A stretch of 64,000 nucleotides of DNA from Marinomonas aquimarina (GTDB lineage: Bacteria; Pseudomonadota; Gammaproteobacteria; Pseudomonadales; Marinomonadaceae), in assembly GCF_900089755.1 (NCBI RefSeq), contig NZ_FLOC01000020.1, positions 1 through 64,000 of the forward strand, in the 5' to 3' direction. The notes below the pieces were generated by a model. It ran no database searches. It was given only the letters and a program-made list of their open reading frames with translations, and had not been told where the DNA came from. Below are positions 9,625 to 19,469 of the stretch, piece by piece (positions within the stretch are counted from its first letter, which is position 1; every line of letters begins with the position of its first letter). Position numbers and translations under genes: made by a program.

Positions 9625-11934
9625 TTAGAAGGTTGTACCTAACTGAAATTGGAACACATCCGTCTCATCACCTTCTTTGTCATTCAAGGTTTTCGCAATG
9701 TTAAATGACAAAGGTGCAATCGGTGTGATCCAGGTCCAGTTGAAGCCCACACTGTAACGAATCTCGCCGGCATCAAAGCCTTCTTGACAGCTGGTACTGC
9801 CCGAGAAGCAGTAGTCAGTAAACACGTTACCCGCGTCTAAGAAGAGCGACGTTCGCACTGAGCTGTGATCTTCAACCATCGGCATCGGGAAAATGATTTC
9901 CGCTGTGGCTGCTAACAGCATGTTGCCACCGATAGAATCCGTTTCAGTATCGTCATTGTAGGTGTTACGTGGTCCTAGAGACGAAGCCCCGTAACCGCGT
10001 ACAGAATACACACCGCCCGCATAGTAGTTTTCAAAGAATGGCAGACGATCAGTATCACCGTAACCAACACCATAGCCCGCACGCCCCTTCAAGTGGAAGA
10101 GCCACAGGTTATTTTCGCTTAGATTCCAATAACCTTGAGAAAGTGCACCAATCTTGGCGTAGGTTTGGTCACCTAACGGAGTGGCAACATCTAAGGTCAC
10201 ACGGTGACTAATACCACCCGTCGGCAAAAGACCACCGACAATGTCATTATCACTCCAAACAATGTTAGCAATCACATCGTCAAACGAGTCACCATAGGTA
10301 TCCAAGTAATCCTGCGTTTCCAGCGACGGGTTCGAACCGAGATCGACGCCAGTATTCTTCAGCGTCACACCAAAGCTCAAACGCTGCGTATCGCTAATCG
10401 GGTAACCAAAGTTAACCGATGCCCCAATACGGTCCAGGTCGTAGTCTTCCACATCGTCTTCATCGTGGTCACTGACTTGATAGAACAAGCTGTAGCCGCG
10501 GCTGACACCATCGACAGTGAAGTATGGATTGTCATACGACAGGGTAAAGTCTTGCGTTTGGTTACTGCGGCTCATGTTAAAGCCAAGCTTGTTACCAGTA
10601 CCCAAGAAGTTACGCTTCGAAATACCAAAGCCCAGCACCGTACCCTCTGCTTGAGAGTAACCAATACTGGCTTGAATGCTACCTGAAGGCTGCTCTTCGA
10701 CCACCACATCCAAATCCACTTGGTCCACAGTACCTGGCACCGGACGTGTCTTAAGATCCACGGTTGAGAAGAAACCTAAACGCTCAATGGCACGCTTAGA
10801 AGATTGAATCTTCGAGTGCGTTGCCAAAGCCCCTTCGAATTGGGTCATCTCACGGCGTAACACTTCATCTTTGGTTTCCGAGTTACCACTGAAGTTGATG
10901 CGGCGCACATACACTTTTGGCCCGGGTGTAATATGGTAGGTCAGATCAACCTTATGGTCAGGCAACTTATTCGGAATGATGTTCACATTGGTAAACAGAT
11001 AGCCACTGTCACCTAGCTCACCCGACACTGCTTCCATGATGTCTGTGGTCTGCTTACGAGAAAAAGCGTCGCCGGCTTTCTGATTGATGTGTTTCCAGAT
11101 ACGGTCTTCACTGATTGGCAAAGAGCCACTCAGTGAAATGTCGTTAATCGCATAGGAGTCACCTTCAACAATGTTGACGACAACGTATACTTCACGCTTG
11201 TCAGCAGACACGCTCACTTGGTTCGAAATCAGCTCGTAATCTAGGTAACCACGGTCTAAATAAAAGCTACGCAGGGTTTCTAAGTCACCTTGAATCTTCT
11301 GTTTAGAGTACTCATCAGCGGAGCTAAATGGGTTAAAATAGCCTGTTTCCGCCGACTGAAATTTGTCGGTTAGCTCTTCATCTGAAAAGTGTTTATTGCC
11401 CACAATATTAATATGGACGATCTTAGCGGTAACGCCTTCTTCAATATTAATATTAAGAGCCACACGATTACGGGGCAGGTTTTCAACGTTCATTTCAACT
11501 TGCGCACTGTAACGCCCTAACGCGTAATACTGGCGTTGTAACTCTTGTTGAATCTGATTAAGGGTTTCAGGCTTATACAGTTCGCCTTCTTCTAAGCCGG
11601 AAAGACGTAGACCACGCTGCAAATCTTCCGTCGAAATCATGTCATTGCCATTGATCTCTATTTGACCAATGGTTGGACGTTCAACGACTTTAAAGATCAC
11701 CACATCGTCTTCTTCGAAAACTTCAATGTCGCTAAAATAGCCGGTTGCAAAAAGGTTATTAACCGCTTCATGCACGCGCGAGGAATCGTATCCCTGACCT
11801 TGCTGGAAACCAATGGTTTCGAACGCACGTGTGGGGGTCATCTGTAACAACCCATCAACACGAACATCCGCAACTGTCTTCGCATAACTTTGAGCACTAC
11901 AAATCGCTAATACTGATGCTACAAAGACTCTCAC
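9625..11934 (-). CDS. bamA: Outer membrane protein assembly factor BamA
   Basis: BamA is the core of the complex that folds and inserts beta-barrel proteins in the outer membrane. I choose the GTG at 11934 (769 residues, starting VRVFVASVLAIC) because AGAGG lies about six bases upstream and a signal peptide follows directly; an upstream frame of 14 codons would overlap rseP and spoil the signal sequence. Five POTRA repeats fill the first 420 residues or so. The 16-strand barrel follows, with the VRGYGASSLGPR lid-type motif, and the protein ends in phenylalanine (FQLGTTF), the usual barrel signal. The rseP-bamA-skp-lpxD order is conserved. Confidence 0.97.
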   Translation of the reverse strand: MRVFVASVLAICSAQSYAKTVADVRVDGLLQMTPTRAFETIGFQQGQGYDSSRVHEAVNNLFATGYFSDIEVFEEDDVVIFKVVERPTIGQIEINGNDMISTEDLQRGLRLSGLEEGELYKPETLNQIQQELQRQYYALGRYSAQVEMNVENLPRNRVALNINIEEGVTAKIVHINIVGNKHFSDEELTDKFQSAETGYFNPFSSADEYSKQKIQGDLETLRSFYLDRGYLDYELISNQVSVSADKREVYVVVNIVEGDSYAINDISLSGSLPISEDRIWKHINQKAGDAFSRKQTTDIMEAVSGELGDSGYLFTNVNIIPNKLPDHKVDLTYHITPGPKVYVRRINFSGNSETKDEVLRREMTQFEGALATHSKIQSSKRAIERLGFFSTVDLKTRPVPGTVDQVDLDVVVEEQPSGSIQASIGYSQAEGTVLGFGISKRNFLGTGNKLGFNMSRSNQTQDFTLSYDNPYFTVDGVSRGYSLFYQVSDHDEDDVEDYDLDRIGASVNFGYPISDTQRLSFGVTLKNTGVDLGSNPSLETQDYLDTYGDSFDDVIANIVWSDNDIVGGLLPTGGISHRVTLDVATPLGDQTYAKIGALSQGYWNLSENNLWLFHLKGRAGYGVGYGDTDRLPFFENYYAGGVYSVRGYGASSLGPRNTYNDDTETDSIGGNMLLAATAEIIFPMPMVEDHSSVRTSLFLDAGNVFTDYCFSGSTSCQEGFDAGEIRYSVGFNWTWITPIAPLSFNIAKTLNDKEGDETDVFQFQLGTTF

Positions 11935-11944
11935 ATATACCTCT

Positions 11945-13291
11945 CTACAAGCGGGCAATATCATTAAATAAAGCAACGGCCATCATCGCAAACAGCAATG
12001 ATGCGCCAATACGGTAGGCAAACCCTTGAACACGTTCAGAAACGGGCTTGCGACGTACAGCTTCTATCCCAAAAAACAGCAAATGCCCACCATCTAGCAT
12101 GGGGATCGGCAGTAAATTCAATACACCTAGGCTCACACTCAAGTAAGCCATAAATTTTAAGAACGATTGCACACCCGAATCAGCGGATGCGCTGGCAACC
12201 TTGGCAATCGTAATGGGTCCTGACAGATTATCAAGGGAGATTAATCCCTGTAGCATTTTGCCGATCGAAGACAGCGTCAACGAGGTCATCTGCCATGTCT
12301 GTTGCACACCATAAACTGCTGCGCCGAAAAAGCCAAATTCTCGCACACGCAGATCGTCTTCAGATAGCACAGGTTTTGCCACCCCAAGGCCAGCAAAACC
12401 TGTTGTCGCGCCCTCTACTTCTCGAGCAGTCGGCGTTAGCGTTAACAACTGTGTTTGCCCATCACGCTCAATCAGCACTTGCAGTGCTGTCGCGGGGTTG
12501 CTTTGCACCCAAGTAACAAAGCTCTGCCAGCCTGAAATCGACTCTTCATTAATCTCTAGTACGGTATCGCCGATTTTAAAGCCGGCTTGCTCGGCCGCAC
12601 CGCCGGGCACCACTTCAGCAACGGTTGGCACCACCATAGGGCGCCAAGGCTGTGCACCAAACTGGGTAATCAGAGTGTTGGGCTCTTGCCCTACTAACCA
12701 ACGATTGAGGGTAAAGCTGCCCTCTTCTTCAATACTGCTGTCAGCCGGCAAGTAACGAACACTATAGCGCCCTGTCTGACCAATCAAGTCAGCTAACGCT
12801 AAATTTACATCTTCCCAAGAATGGGTTGGCACACCATTGACTTGGGTAATCTCCGCTCCCGCCTCAATTTGCGTCTGAGCCAAGGGCGAGTTCTGAGCGA
12901 CGCCACTTATTTTGGGTGCTAGCGCTTGTAGCCCCATGCCGGCAACCAAGGCGTAAATAATGATGGCCAAAATAAAATTGGCCAAGGGACCAGCGAACAC
13001 AACCGCAATTCGCTGCCAAACGTTTTTATTATCAAACGCTTGATGTTTGAGGGACTCTGGTACTTTATCTTCGCGACTATCCAGCATGCGTACGAAGCCG
13101 CCTAGTGGAATCATGGCCAATACAAATTCCGTACCTGACTTGGCCGTGTACTTATAAATCGGTTTACCAAAACCCACTGAAAAACGCAGCACCTTCACAC
13201 CACATAAGCGTGCGACATAATAATGCCCAAACTCATGGAAAGTGATCAGCACCCCCAACGCGATGATGATAGATAAAGCACTTTCAAACAT
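11945..13291 (-). CDS. rseP: Site-2 protease RseP
   Basis: This inner-membrane zinc metalloprotease cleaves the anti-sigma factor RseA inside the membrane and so releases sigma E during envelope stress. The ATG at 13291 (448 residues, MFESALSI) is preferred to a TTG three codons upstream. The zinc motif HEFGH lies in the first membrane segment (residues 19-23). Two PDZ domains occupy the periplasmic part (about 120-310; VLEINEESISGWQSF is in the second). The second catalytic motif, LPIPMLDGGHL, lies near residue 400. It starts one base after the dxr stop. Neighbour bamA makes functional sense. Confidence 0.97.
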   Translation of the reverse strand: MFESALSIIIALGVLITFHEFGHYYVARLCGVKVLRFSVGFGKPIYKYTAKSGTEFVLAMIPLGGFVRMLDSREDKVPESLKHQAFDNKNVWQRIAVVFAGPLANFILAIIIYALVAGMGLQALAPKISGVAQNSPLAQTQIEAGAEITQVNGVPTHSWEDVNLALADLIGQTGRYSVRYLPADSSIEEEGSFTLNRWLVGQEPNTLITQFGAQPWRPMVVPTVAEVVPGGAAEQAGFKIGDTVLEINEESISGWQSFVTWVQSNPATALQVLIERDGQTQLLTLTPTAREVEGATTGFAGLGVAKPVLSEDDLRVREFGFFGAAVYGVQQTWQMTSLTLSSIGKMLQGLISLDNLSGPITIAKVASASADSGVQSFLKFMAYLSVSLGVLNLLPIPMLDGGHLLFFGIEAVRRKPVSERVQGFAYRIGASLLFAMMAVALFNDIARL

Positions 13292-13292
13292 G

Positions 13293-14462
13293 TTATGCAA
13301 ACTCCGAAGCGATCAATTGTTGCGCCAGCAGTCGCGACGCTTGGTCAGCCGCAAACACTGCCTCTAAATCATTGACAGCTTTAATCTCAGAGCGTTCAAG
13401 TACACGCTGGTTTAGACGAGCAATATCTAAGAAAGAAATTTGCTCTTTGAGAAAAGCATCCACTGCCACTTCATTGGCTGCATTCAAGCAAGCCATTGCC
13501 GTACCGCCCAAATACCAAGCATCGCTAGCGAGCTTAAGGTTTGGGAAGCGTTCCAAATCCGGCGCCTCAAAATTCAACTGAGCAACCTTAAAAAAATCCA
13601 ACGCTTCAACACCGGTTTCAATGCGAGCCGGCCAAGTCATACCGTAGGCAATCGGAATTTTCATATCTGGGTTGCCCATTTGCGCAATCACAGAGCCGTC
13701 TTTAAACGACACCATGGAATGCACAATGCTCTCTGGATGCACGACCACTTGCACATCCGCCGGCGTGACATCAAACAGCCAGCAAGCCTCGATCAATTCC
13801 AAGCCTTTATTCATTAAGCTGGCGGAATCCACCGAAATTTTTTGCCCCATAGACCAATTCGGGTGTGCACACGCTTGTGCTGGTGTCACGCTCCGCATCT
13901 GCTCAGGCGAGAAGGTACGAAATGGCCCACCCGATGCGGTTAACAGTATTTTGTCCACGTCACGCTTGGTCGCGCCCGCCTCATTCTGTGGCAAACATTG
14001 AAAAATTGCGTTGTGCTCACTGTCAATCGGCATCAAGGTAACATTATGCTTGGCCACTTCTTCCATAAACAAGCGGCCAGCGGTGACTAAGCTCTCCTTG
14101 TTCGCCAGTAACACACGCTTACCAGCGCGAATCCCCGCTAGCGTTGGACGCAGACCCGCAAAGCCCATAATAGCGGCCATCACTTGGTCACAATCATCGC
14201 TGGCAATGCTTTCCATCGCCGCACTGCCATATTCAAATTGCGTATCCAGATCGGCACACAAGGCGGCTAACTCATCACGCGCTTGGGCACTTCCCATCAC
14301 TGCACGTTTGGGTTTGAACGTACGACAGATCTCTGCCATACGTTCAACACTGGCATTCGCTGCCACACTGACCAATTCAAACTGATCAGGGTACTGAGCA
14401 ATCACATCTAAGGTACTACGACCAATTGAGCCTGTTGCACCAAGAAGACAAATCTTTTGCAT
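13293..14462 (-). CDS. dxr: 1-deoxy-D-xylulose 5-phosphate reductoisomerase
   Basis: Dxr (IspC) makes 2-C-methyl-D-erythritol 4-phosphate with NADPH, the committed step of the MEP isoprenoid pathway that feeds UppS. I choose the ATG at 14462 (389 residues, MQKICLL), which forms a TAATG junction with the cdsA stop; a TTG three codons upstream is less likely. The Rossmann motif LLGATGSIGRSTLD is at the N-terminus. LMPIDSEHNAIFQCL holds metal ligands, and ASGGPFR and HPNWSMGQKISVDSASLMNK are substrate-binding segments. Confidence 0.97.
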   Translation of the reverse strand: MQKICLLGATGSIGRSTLDVIAQYPDQFELVSVAANASVERMAEICRTFKPKRAVMGSAQARDELAALCADLDTQFEYGSAAMESIASDDCDQVMAAIMGFAGLRPTLAGIRAGKRVLLANKESLVTAGRLFMEEVAKHNVTLMPIDSEHNAIFQCLPQNEAGATKRDVDKILLTASGGPFRTFSPEQMRSVTPAQACAHPNWSMGQKISVDSASLMNKGLELIEACWLFDVTPADVQVVVHPESIVHSMVSFKDGSVIAQMGNPDMKIPIAYGMTWPARIETGVEALDFFKVAQLNFEAPDLERFPNLKLASDAWYLGGTAMACLNAANEVAVDAFLKEQISFLDIARLNQRVLERSEIKAVNDLEAVFAADQASRLLAQQLIASEFA

Positions 14463-15265
14463 TACACCCAACCTACAAAGCTCAGCAACAAGACATAAAT
14501 TGGCGCCGCAGACGTCAAACTGTCAACCCGATCCATTACACCACCGTGACCTGGAATCAGTTGACTGGAATCCTTAAGGGCTTCATGGCGTTTGAAAAGG
14601 CTTTCCGTCAGATCACCCAACACAGACGTCATCACGGTAATGAATGCCATCACGGCCAAAGGCAACCAGGCAACACTTTCAAGAGAGGTCATTGCCGCAA
14701 ACACCGCTACCCCTACTTGAGTCAGTAGCACGCCACCAATTACCCCTTCCCAAGACTTGCCCGGGGATACCTTTACGGCCAGTTTACGTTTACCAAACGC
14801 TTTACCTGAGAAGTAGGCTCCTGAGTCCGCCCCCCAGATCAAGCCCATCAATAGCAACACCCAAACCACAAAGTCATTGGAGTCACGCAACACGACCATG
14901 GCCGACCAAGTACTTACCAAGACCAGCAAGCCAAATACGATGCGTACAAAGCGAGACTGCCAGCCTTTATCGGTGGGATAGTGGATGACCCAGAATAGCG
15001 CCATCAACCACAAAATAGGGGCCACCCATAAAATCGCACGTTGCAGATCAAAAATCGCTACCCCGTAACACAAGGTCCCCACTAGACCAGCAAAGGCAAT
15101 TCGTCCTTGCTGGCGTGTAATACCGGATAAACGCGCCCACTCCCAGCCTGCTAGCAGTACGACTACCCCCATGGCGACCTGAAAGCCCGAGGCTCCTAAA
15201 ACAAATACCGCATAAATAAACAACAGCGCCATTACGATTGCGCTAAGAACTCTTGGTAAAAGCAT
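14462..15265 (-). CDS. cdsA: Phosphatidate cytidylyltransferase
   Basis: CdsA makes CDP-diacylglycerol, the precursor of all the main phospholipids, in the inner membrane. The product is 267 residues from the ATG at 15265. A GTG at 15280 would overlap uppS by 11 bases and cannot be excluded, since neither has a strong ribosome-binding site. About eight hydrophobic membrane segments run through the protein. The C-terminal signature is visible as SVLGDLTESLFKRHEALKDSS followed by GHGGVMDRVDSL. It sits between uppS and dxr in the conserved order. Confidence 0.95.
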   Translation of the reverse strand: MLLPRVLSAIVMALLFIYAVFVLGASGFQVAMGVVVLLAGWEWARLSGITRQQGRIAFAGLVGTLCYGVAIFDLQRAILWVAPILWLMALFWVIHYPTDKGWQSRFVRIVFGLLVLVSTWSAMVVLRDSNDFVVWVLLLMGLIWGADSGAYFSGKAFGKRKLAVKVSPGKSWEGVIGGVLLTQVGVAVFAAMTSLESVAWLPLAVMAFITVMTSVLGDLTESLFKRHEALKDSSQLIPGHGGVMDRVDSLTSAAPIYVLLLSFVGWV

Positions 15266-15269
15266 AAAA

Positions 15270-15998
15270 CTATCGCCCACCGTATCGTCGTTGACGTTGT
15301 TGATAAATCATCAGTGCTTCTTCAAAGTGTGCGCCATCAAAGTCAGGCCAAAGCACTGGCATAAAAATAAATTCCGCGTAGGCAAGTTGCCATAGCAAGA
15401 AGTTACTCACACGCTCCTCGCCGGAAGTGCGTATGATCAAATCCAATTCAGGAAGCCCCGCCAAGCAGACATGCTGCCCTAGGGTCTCTTCCGTGATGTC
15501 ACTCGGTGTCAGCTCTCCAGCGGCCACTTGCTGCGCTAGTACCTGCGCGGCCTGAGCAATATCCCAACGACCACCATAGTTTGCCGCAATGGCAAGCACC
15601 ATACCTTGATTATCCGCAGTCGCTTGTTCCGCTAAGGCAATTTGCTCTTGCAAACCTGCACTAAAGCCGGATTTATCGCCCACCACCATTAATTTGATTG
15701 AGTGCTCATTAAGACGCTTTGCTTCTTTTTTCAAAGAACGCATAAACAACCCCATCAAGCCGTCAACTTCCGCTTGGGGGCGCTTCCAATTCTCGCTCGA
15801 GAAAGCAAACAGAGTCAGCACTTTAACACCACTACGTGCCGCAGATTCAACTGTTTTACGCACGGCGGCAGCGCCTGCGCGGTGGCCAGCAATACTTGGT
15901 AAGTGCTTTTTTTTCGCCCAGCGATTATTACCATCCATAATAATGGCCACGTGGGCAGGAACAGATTGGCTGTCGACAGCCAACGTTTGGTTCGACAT
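15270..15998 (-). CDS. uppS: Undecaprenyl diphosphate synthase
   Basis: UppS adds eight isopentenyl units in cis to farnesyl diphosphate, giving the C55 carrier lipid for peptidoglycan and other polymers. The 242-residue protein has the signature HVAIIMDGNNRWAKKK, with catalytic Asp22, then GHRAGAAAVRKTV, FAFSSENWKRP and the C-terminal LIIRTSGEERVSNFLLWQLAY. It begins 51 bases after frr, beyond the frr terminator, so it may have its own promoter or rely on read-through. Confidence 0.97.
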   Translation of the reverse strand: MSNQTLAVDSQSVPAHVAIIMDGNNRWAKKKHLPSIAGHRAGAAAVRKTVESAARSGVKVLTLFAFSSENWKRPQAEVDGLMGLFMRSLKKEAKRLNEHSIKLMVVGDKSGFSAGLQEQIALAEQATADNQGMVLAIAANYGGRWDIAQAAQVLAQQVAAGELTPSDITEETLGQHVCLAGLPELDLIIRTSGEERVSNFLLWQLAYAEFIFMPVLWPDFDGAHFEEALMIYQQRQRRYGGR

Positions 15999-16013
15999 AG
16001 AGTTACCTAGTCA

Positions 16014-16041
16014 GAAAAAAGGCAGGCGCACAGCACCTGCC
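16014..16041 (-). terminator. Terminator downstream of frr
   Basis: Nine-base arms (16021-16029 and 16033-16041, GGCAGGCGC with GCACCTGCC, one G-U pair in RNA) close a three-base loop. A run of six T follows on the minus strand. It separates the rpsB-tsf-pyrH-frr translation group from uppS and the envelope genes. Confidence 0.85.
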
Positions 16042-16048
16042 TCTTTTA

Positions 16049-16606
16049 TTAGATTTCCATTAGATCTTTTTCTTTCGCAGCCAAATGCTCTTCGATTTGA
16101 GCGATGTACTTGTCTGTTACTTTTTGAACTTGATCCTGACCACGACGTTCTTCGTCTTCAGAAATCTCTTTTTCTTTCACTAGGTCTTTTAGACTGTTGT
16201 TCGCATCACGGCGAATGTTACGAATCGCAATACGGCCATTTTCCGCTTCAGATTTTGCTTGCTTGTAGTAGTTACCACGCGTTTCTTCTGTCAAAGCTGG
16301 CAGTGGGATACGAATCAAGTTGCCCGTTGTAGATGGGTTCAAACCTAGATCGGATTTCATGATCGCCTTTTCAATTTCAGGCACCATGTTACCTTCCCAT
16401 GGCGAAACACCCAAAGTACGAGCGTCTTCTACTGTAACGTTTGCCACTTGGTTAAGAGGAGTTTCGCTACCGTAGTAGTTCACTTTGATAGGATCTAAAA
16501 GGCTTGGGTGTGCACGACCTGTACGAATCTTTTTGAACGCGTTGTCTACCGCTACAACGGCTTTCCCCATGCGCTCTTCAGCATCTTTTATAATCTCGTT
16601 AATCAT
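16049..16606 (-). CDS. frr: Ribosome recycling factor
   Basis: RRF splits the post-termination ribosome together with EF-G. The ATG at 16606 ([17 protein letters not shown]) gives 185 residues, exactly the usual length; the 12 codons upstream overlap pyrH. Family segments are [14 protein letters not shown], the central [16 protein letters not shown], and the charged C-terminal helix [18 protein letters not shown]. It lies seven bases after pyrH. Confidence 0.97.
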   Translation of the reverse strand: MINEIIKDAEERMGKAVVAVDNAFKKIRTGRAHPSLLDPIKVNYYGSETPLNQVANVTVEDARTLGVSPWEGNMVPEIEKAIMKSDLGLNPSTTGNLIRIPLPALTEETRGNYYKQAKSEAENGRIAIRNIRRDANNSLKDLVKEKEISEDEERRGQDQVQKVTDKYIAQIEEHLAAKEKDLMEI

Positions 16607-16613
16607 TATTTCC

Positions 16614-17336
16614 TCACTTAATAACGGTACCTTCGTCGCCACCGGTCATGATGTTAATCAGAGCCCCTGGCTTGTTCATATTAAATACGCGCACTGGCAT
16701 TTGATGGTCACGAGTTAGACAGATAGCCGTTAAATCCATGACGCCTAACTGTTTTTCCAAAACTTCATCGTAGCTTAATGTACCATATTTCACTGCACTT
16801 GGGTCCTTGATTGGATCCGCAGAGTAAACACCATCCACTTTTGTCGCTTTCAGCACGACATCCGCATCAATCTCGATACCACGCAGACACGCAGCAGAGT
16901 CAGTTGTAAAGAATGGGTTACCAGTACCGGCAGAGAAAATAACCACATCACCGTCTTTTAGGTGACGCATCGCACGACGACGATCGTATGGCTCAACAAT
17001 CCCCGTCATCGTAATCGCAGACATAACGCGAGTCGAAATATTCGCACGTTCAAGCGCATCACGCATCGCTAGCGCATTCATAACCGTCGCCAGCATTCCC
17101 ATATGGTCGCCAGTCACTCGGTCCATTCCCGCTTGGCTTAGTGCCTGACCACGGAACAAGTTACCACCACCGATAACAATCCCGACTTCCACACCGATAC
17201 CGCGCAACTGGCCGATCTCTAGTGCTATACGGCTCAACACTTTTGGATCAATACCAAAGGTTTCATCGCCTTGTAGCGCTTCGCCACTTAATTTCAACAA
17301 AATGCGTTTGTATCTTGGATTGGTTTCTTTAGGCAT
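16614..17336 (-). CDS. pyrH: UMP kinase
   Basis: This kinase makes UDP from UMP and is hexameric and allosteric in bacteria. The 240-residue protein belongs to the amino-acid-kinase fold: [11 protein letters not shown] at residues 10-20, [12 protein letters not shown] near 52-63, [16 protein letters not shown], and the C-terminal [18 protein letters not shown]. The start is ATG with a GGAGG-type site just upstream. It lies 121 bases after tsf, beyond the tsf terminator. Confidence 0.98.
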   Translation of the reverse strand: MPKETNPRYKRILLKLSGEALQGDETFGIDPKVLSRIALEIGQLRGIGVEVGIVIGGGNLFRGQALSQAGMDRVTGDHMGMLATVMNALAMRDALERANISTRVMSAITMTGIVEPYDRRRAMRHLKDGDVVIFSAGTGNPFFTTDSAACLRGIEIDADVVLKATKVDGVYSADPIKDPSAVKYGTLSYDEVLEKQLGVMDLTAICLTRDHQMPVRVFNMNKPGALINIMTGGDEGTVIK

Positions 17337-17405
17337 TTAGAACCTCCGGTAATGGTGAGAAGTAATTATTGAGGTTGAAACAAAGCCACCTCAATAGGCT
17401 ATTCA

Positions 17406-17437
17406 TAAAAAGGGGCAGTCTAGCTGCCCCTTATTTT
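17406..17437 (-). terminator. Terminator downstream of tsf
   Basis: The inverted repeat AGGGGCAG/CTGCCCCT (17411-17418 and 17424-17431) has a five-base loop and is followed by five T on the minus strand. It ends the rpsB-tsf operon before pyrH, as in E. coli. Confidence 0.85.
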
Positions 17438-17457
17438 ACTCAAAACTTTATCAGCAA

Positions 17458-18321
17458 TTAGCCTTTATTAAGTTGAGCAGCAACCTCAGCAGCGAAGTCT
17501 GTTTCTTCAACTTCGATACCTTCACCTACTTCGATGCGAACGAAAGAAGATACTGTTGCACCAGCGTCTTTCGCTAGTTGAGCAACTTTTACTTCTGGGT
17601 TCTTAACGAATGGCTGGTCATTTAGGCTGTTTTCAGCCAAGAATTTCTTGATACGACCACCGATCATCTTGTCAACGATCTCAGCTGGCTTGCCAGCCAT
17701 ATCTGGTTGAGCACGGATGATTTCTTCTTCTTTAGCAAGAACTTCAGCTGGCATGTCTTCGCCACGTACAACACGTGGGTTAACAGCAGTTACGTGCATC
17801 GCAACATCTTTTGCAAGCTCTTCGTTGCCGCCTTCTAGCTGAACTAGAGAAGCGATTTGACCGTTGCTGTGTAGGTAACCAGCAACTAGACCGCCTTCAA
17901 CAACGACTGCACGACGTGGAGTGATGTTTTCGCCGATCTTCTGAACAAGCGCTTCACGAGCTTCTAGCATTTCGCCAGAGATCACAACAGCCATATCAGT
18001 TTCTTTAGAAGCGAATACCGCGTCAGCAACTTTGTTAGCGAACGCTAGGAAGCCTTCGTCGCGTGCTGCGAAGTCAGTCTCAGAGTTGATCTCAACCAAT
18101 ACGCCGTAAGAGTTATCATCTGCAACGCGCATGATGATAGTACCCTCAGCTGCAGTACGACCAGCTTTCTTAGCTGCTTTCATACCACTTGATTTACGTA
18201 GCTCTTCGATTGCTACTTCGATGTCACCGCCAGCTGCAGTCAGAGCTTTTTTACACTCCATCATGCCTAGGCCAGTACGGTCACGTAGTTCTTTTACCAT
18301 TGCTGCAGATACTGCGGCCAT
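17458..18321 (-). CDS. tsf: Elongation factor Ts
   Basis: EF-Ts is the nucleotide exchange factor for EF-Tu. The product is 287 residues. The N-terminal UBA-like domain is [19 protein letters not shown]. The core begins with the family segment [18 protein letters not shown], which includes the TDF motif that contacts EF-Tu. The ATG is preceded by AAGGGG. It follows rpsB by 89 bases with a hairpin between. Confidence 0.98.
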   Translation of the reverse strand: MAAVSAAMVKELRDRTGLGMMECKKALTAAGGDIEVAIEELRKSSGMKAAKKAGRTAAEGTIIMRVADDNSYGVLVEINSETDFAARDEGFLAFANKVADAVFASKETDMAVVISGEMLEAREALVQKIGENITPRRAVVVEGGLVAGYLHSNGQIASLVQLEGGNEELAKDVAMHVTAVNPRVVRGEDMPAEVLAKEEEIIRAQPDMAGKPAEIVDKMIGGRIKKFLAENSLNDQPFVKNPEVKVAQLAKDAGATVSSFVRIEVGEGIEVEETDFAAEVAAQLNKG

Positions 18322-18351
18322 GTCAATTCCCCTTGTACGATAACAAAATTT

Positions 18352-18384
18352 AAAAAAAGGAGAGAGAACCCTCCCCCCTTTTAT
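18352..18384 (-). terminator. Imperfect hairpin between rpsB and tsf
   Basis: On the minus strand a G-rich half (GGGGGGAGGG) can pair with CTCTCC, with one G-U pair, and is followed by seven T. It is less regular than the other terminators here. A partial terminator between rpsB and tsf is known in E. coli, where it lowers tsf relative to rpsB; the same role is inferred here. Confidence 0.5.
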
Positions 18385-18410
18385 AAAAACAGACCCGTTA
18401 GAGCCGTAAA

Positions 18411-19145
18411 TTACGCTTCAGTGGCTTCGTTTACTTCAACAAACTCGTCAGCGCTACCAGCAGCTGCCGCACGACCTTCTAGAGATGCGTCAGCGAATGC
18501 AGAAACGTACAACTGAACTGCGCGGATTGCGTCGTCGTTTGCAGGAATTACGTAATCAACGCCATCTGGATCACTGTTAGTATCAACGATACCGATAACA
18601 GGGATACCTAGCTTGTTAGCTTCTTTGATTGCGATACGCTCGTGGTCAACGTCGATTACGAAAAGAACGTCAGGAAGACCACCCATATCCTTGATACCAC
18701 CTAGAGAGCGCTCTAGTTTCTCAAGTTCGCGAGTGCGCATTAGGGCTTCTTTCTTAGTTAGTTTTTCGAAAGTGCCGTCTGCTTGCTGACTTTCTAGATC
18801 ACGTAGACGCTTGATAGACGTACGGATCGTTTTGTAGTTAGTCAACATACCACCTAACCAACGGTGGTTTACGTATGGCATAGCAGCGCGAGAAGCTTGC
18901 TCAGCAACTGTTTTAGATGCAGCGCGTTTAGTACCTACGAACAAAACTTTGTTTTTGTTCTCAGCCATTTTCTTAACTAGCTCAAGAGCTTCGTTAAGTG
19001 CTGGTACAGTGTGCTCAAGGTTGATGATATGGATCTTGTTACGTGCACCGAAAATGAATGGCTTCATTTTTGGGTTCCAGTAACGAGTTTGGTGACCAAA
19101 GTGTGAACCAACCTGTAGCAGGTCGCGCATAGAAACTGTAGGCAT
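18411..19145 (-). CDS. rpsB: 30S ribosomal protein S2
   Basis: S2 is assembled late on the small subunit and binds S1. I choose the ATG at 19145 (244 residues, [20 protein letters not shown]), preceded by AAGGA; the TTG five codons upstream overlaps that site. The family core [28 protein letters not shown] and [20 protein letters not shown] are all present. It is the first gene of rpsB-tsf, with a promoter and structured leader upstream. Confidence 0.98.
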   Translation of the reverse strand: MPTVSMRDLLQVGSHFGHQTRYWNPKMKPFIFGARNKIHIINLEHTVPALNEALELVKKMAENKNKVLFVGTKRAASKTVAEQASRAAMPYVNHRWLGGMLTNYKTIRTSIKRLRDLESQQADGTFEKLTKKEALMRTRELEKLERSLGGIKDMGGLPDVLFVIDVDHERIAIKEANKLGIPVIGIVDTNSDPDGVDYVIPANDDAIRAVQLYVSAFADASLEGRAAAAGSADEFVEVNEATEA

Positions 19146-19310
19146 TTTACTATCCTTCAAATTTTGGGTTAGGTTAACTTGTTAGCCCTAGCCACTCAGC
19201 CTTTTGAAATTTAAAGCAATTTCAGGCACCCCAGAGTGTCTATTTTTAACTAGGCAACAAGGTCGTTAGATTGTTTAGTTTATAGCTTAGTCTTACGATC
19301 AAGAATAAGC
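19146..19310 (-). promoter_or_regulatory. Structured rpsB 5' leader, probable S2 autoregulatory element
   Basis: From the promoter at 19317-19344 the transcript would have a leader of about 165 bases, the same as the E. coli rpsB leader, where S2 represses its own synthesis. A stem GAAATT/AATTTC (19206-19211 with 19218-19223) is extended by GCCT/AGGC pairing on either side. GGGGTGCC (19225-19232, minus) directly precedes it, and GGCTGAG follows. These motifs recall the gammaproteobacterial S2 leader. The match is by eye only, without covariance support. Confidence 0.55.
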
Positions 19311-19469
19311 CGGCGTTTTATACCACAAAAGCCAGATTTACAAAAGCAGATATTCCCATTACCCCCCACCAATCTCCAAGTTTTTTTCTTATCTCAGGAC
19401 GATTAATGTCAATAACTCATGTAGAATATTGGGATTCTCAGACTAGTGAAGTTTTAAGACAGTTTTATT
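19161..19469. other. Divergent intergenic region rpsB/map
   Basis: These 309 bases separate rpsB (minus) from map (plus). They hold the rpsB promoter and leader on the minus strand. For map I see only a possible -10 TAGAAT near 19421-19426 without a good -35, about 45 bases before the start codon. The rest shows no open frame or repeat. Confidence 0.6.
19317..19344 (-). promoter_or_regulatory. rpsB promoter with extended -10
   Basis: On the minus strand the sequence reads TGTGGTATAAA, with TATAAA at 19317-19322. This is an extended -10 element of the type conserved in gammaproteobacterial rpsB promoters. A weak -35 (TTTGTA, 19339-19344) sits 16 bases upstream. The predicted start near 19310 is followed by the S2 leader. 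This is the best promoter visible in the window. Confidence 0.8.

Noticed and set aside
10204-10686. 160-codon frame opposite bamA
   Set aside because: Lies wholly inside the bamA barrel region on the other strand; composition fits a shadow frame.
15694-16332. 212-codon frame opposite uppS and frr
   Set aside because: Spans two real genes and the terminator between them, so it cannot be coding.
19200-19235. Possible thiamine pyrophosphate riboswitch before rpsB
   Set aside because: Only two short motif pieces match, the rest of the THI box is absent, and rpsB has no thiamine role.
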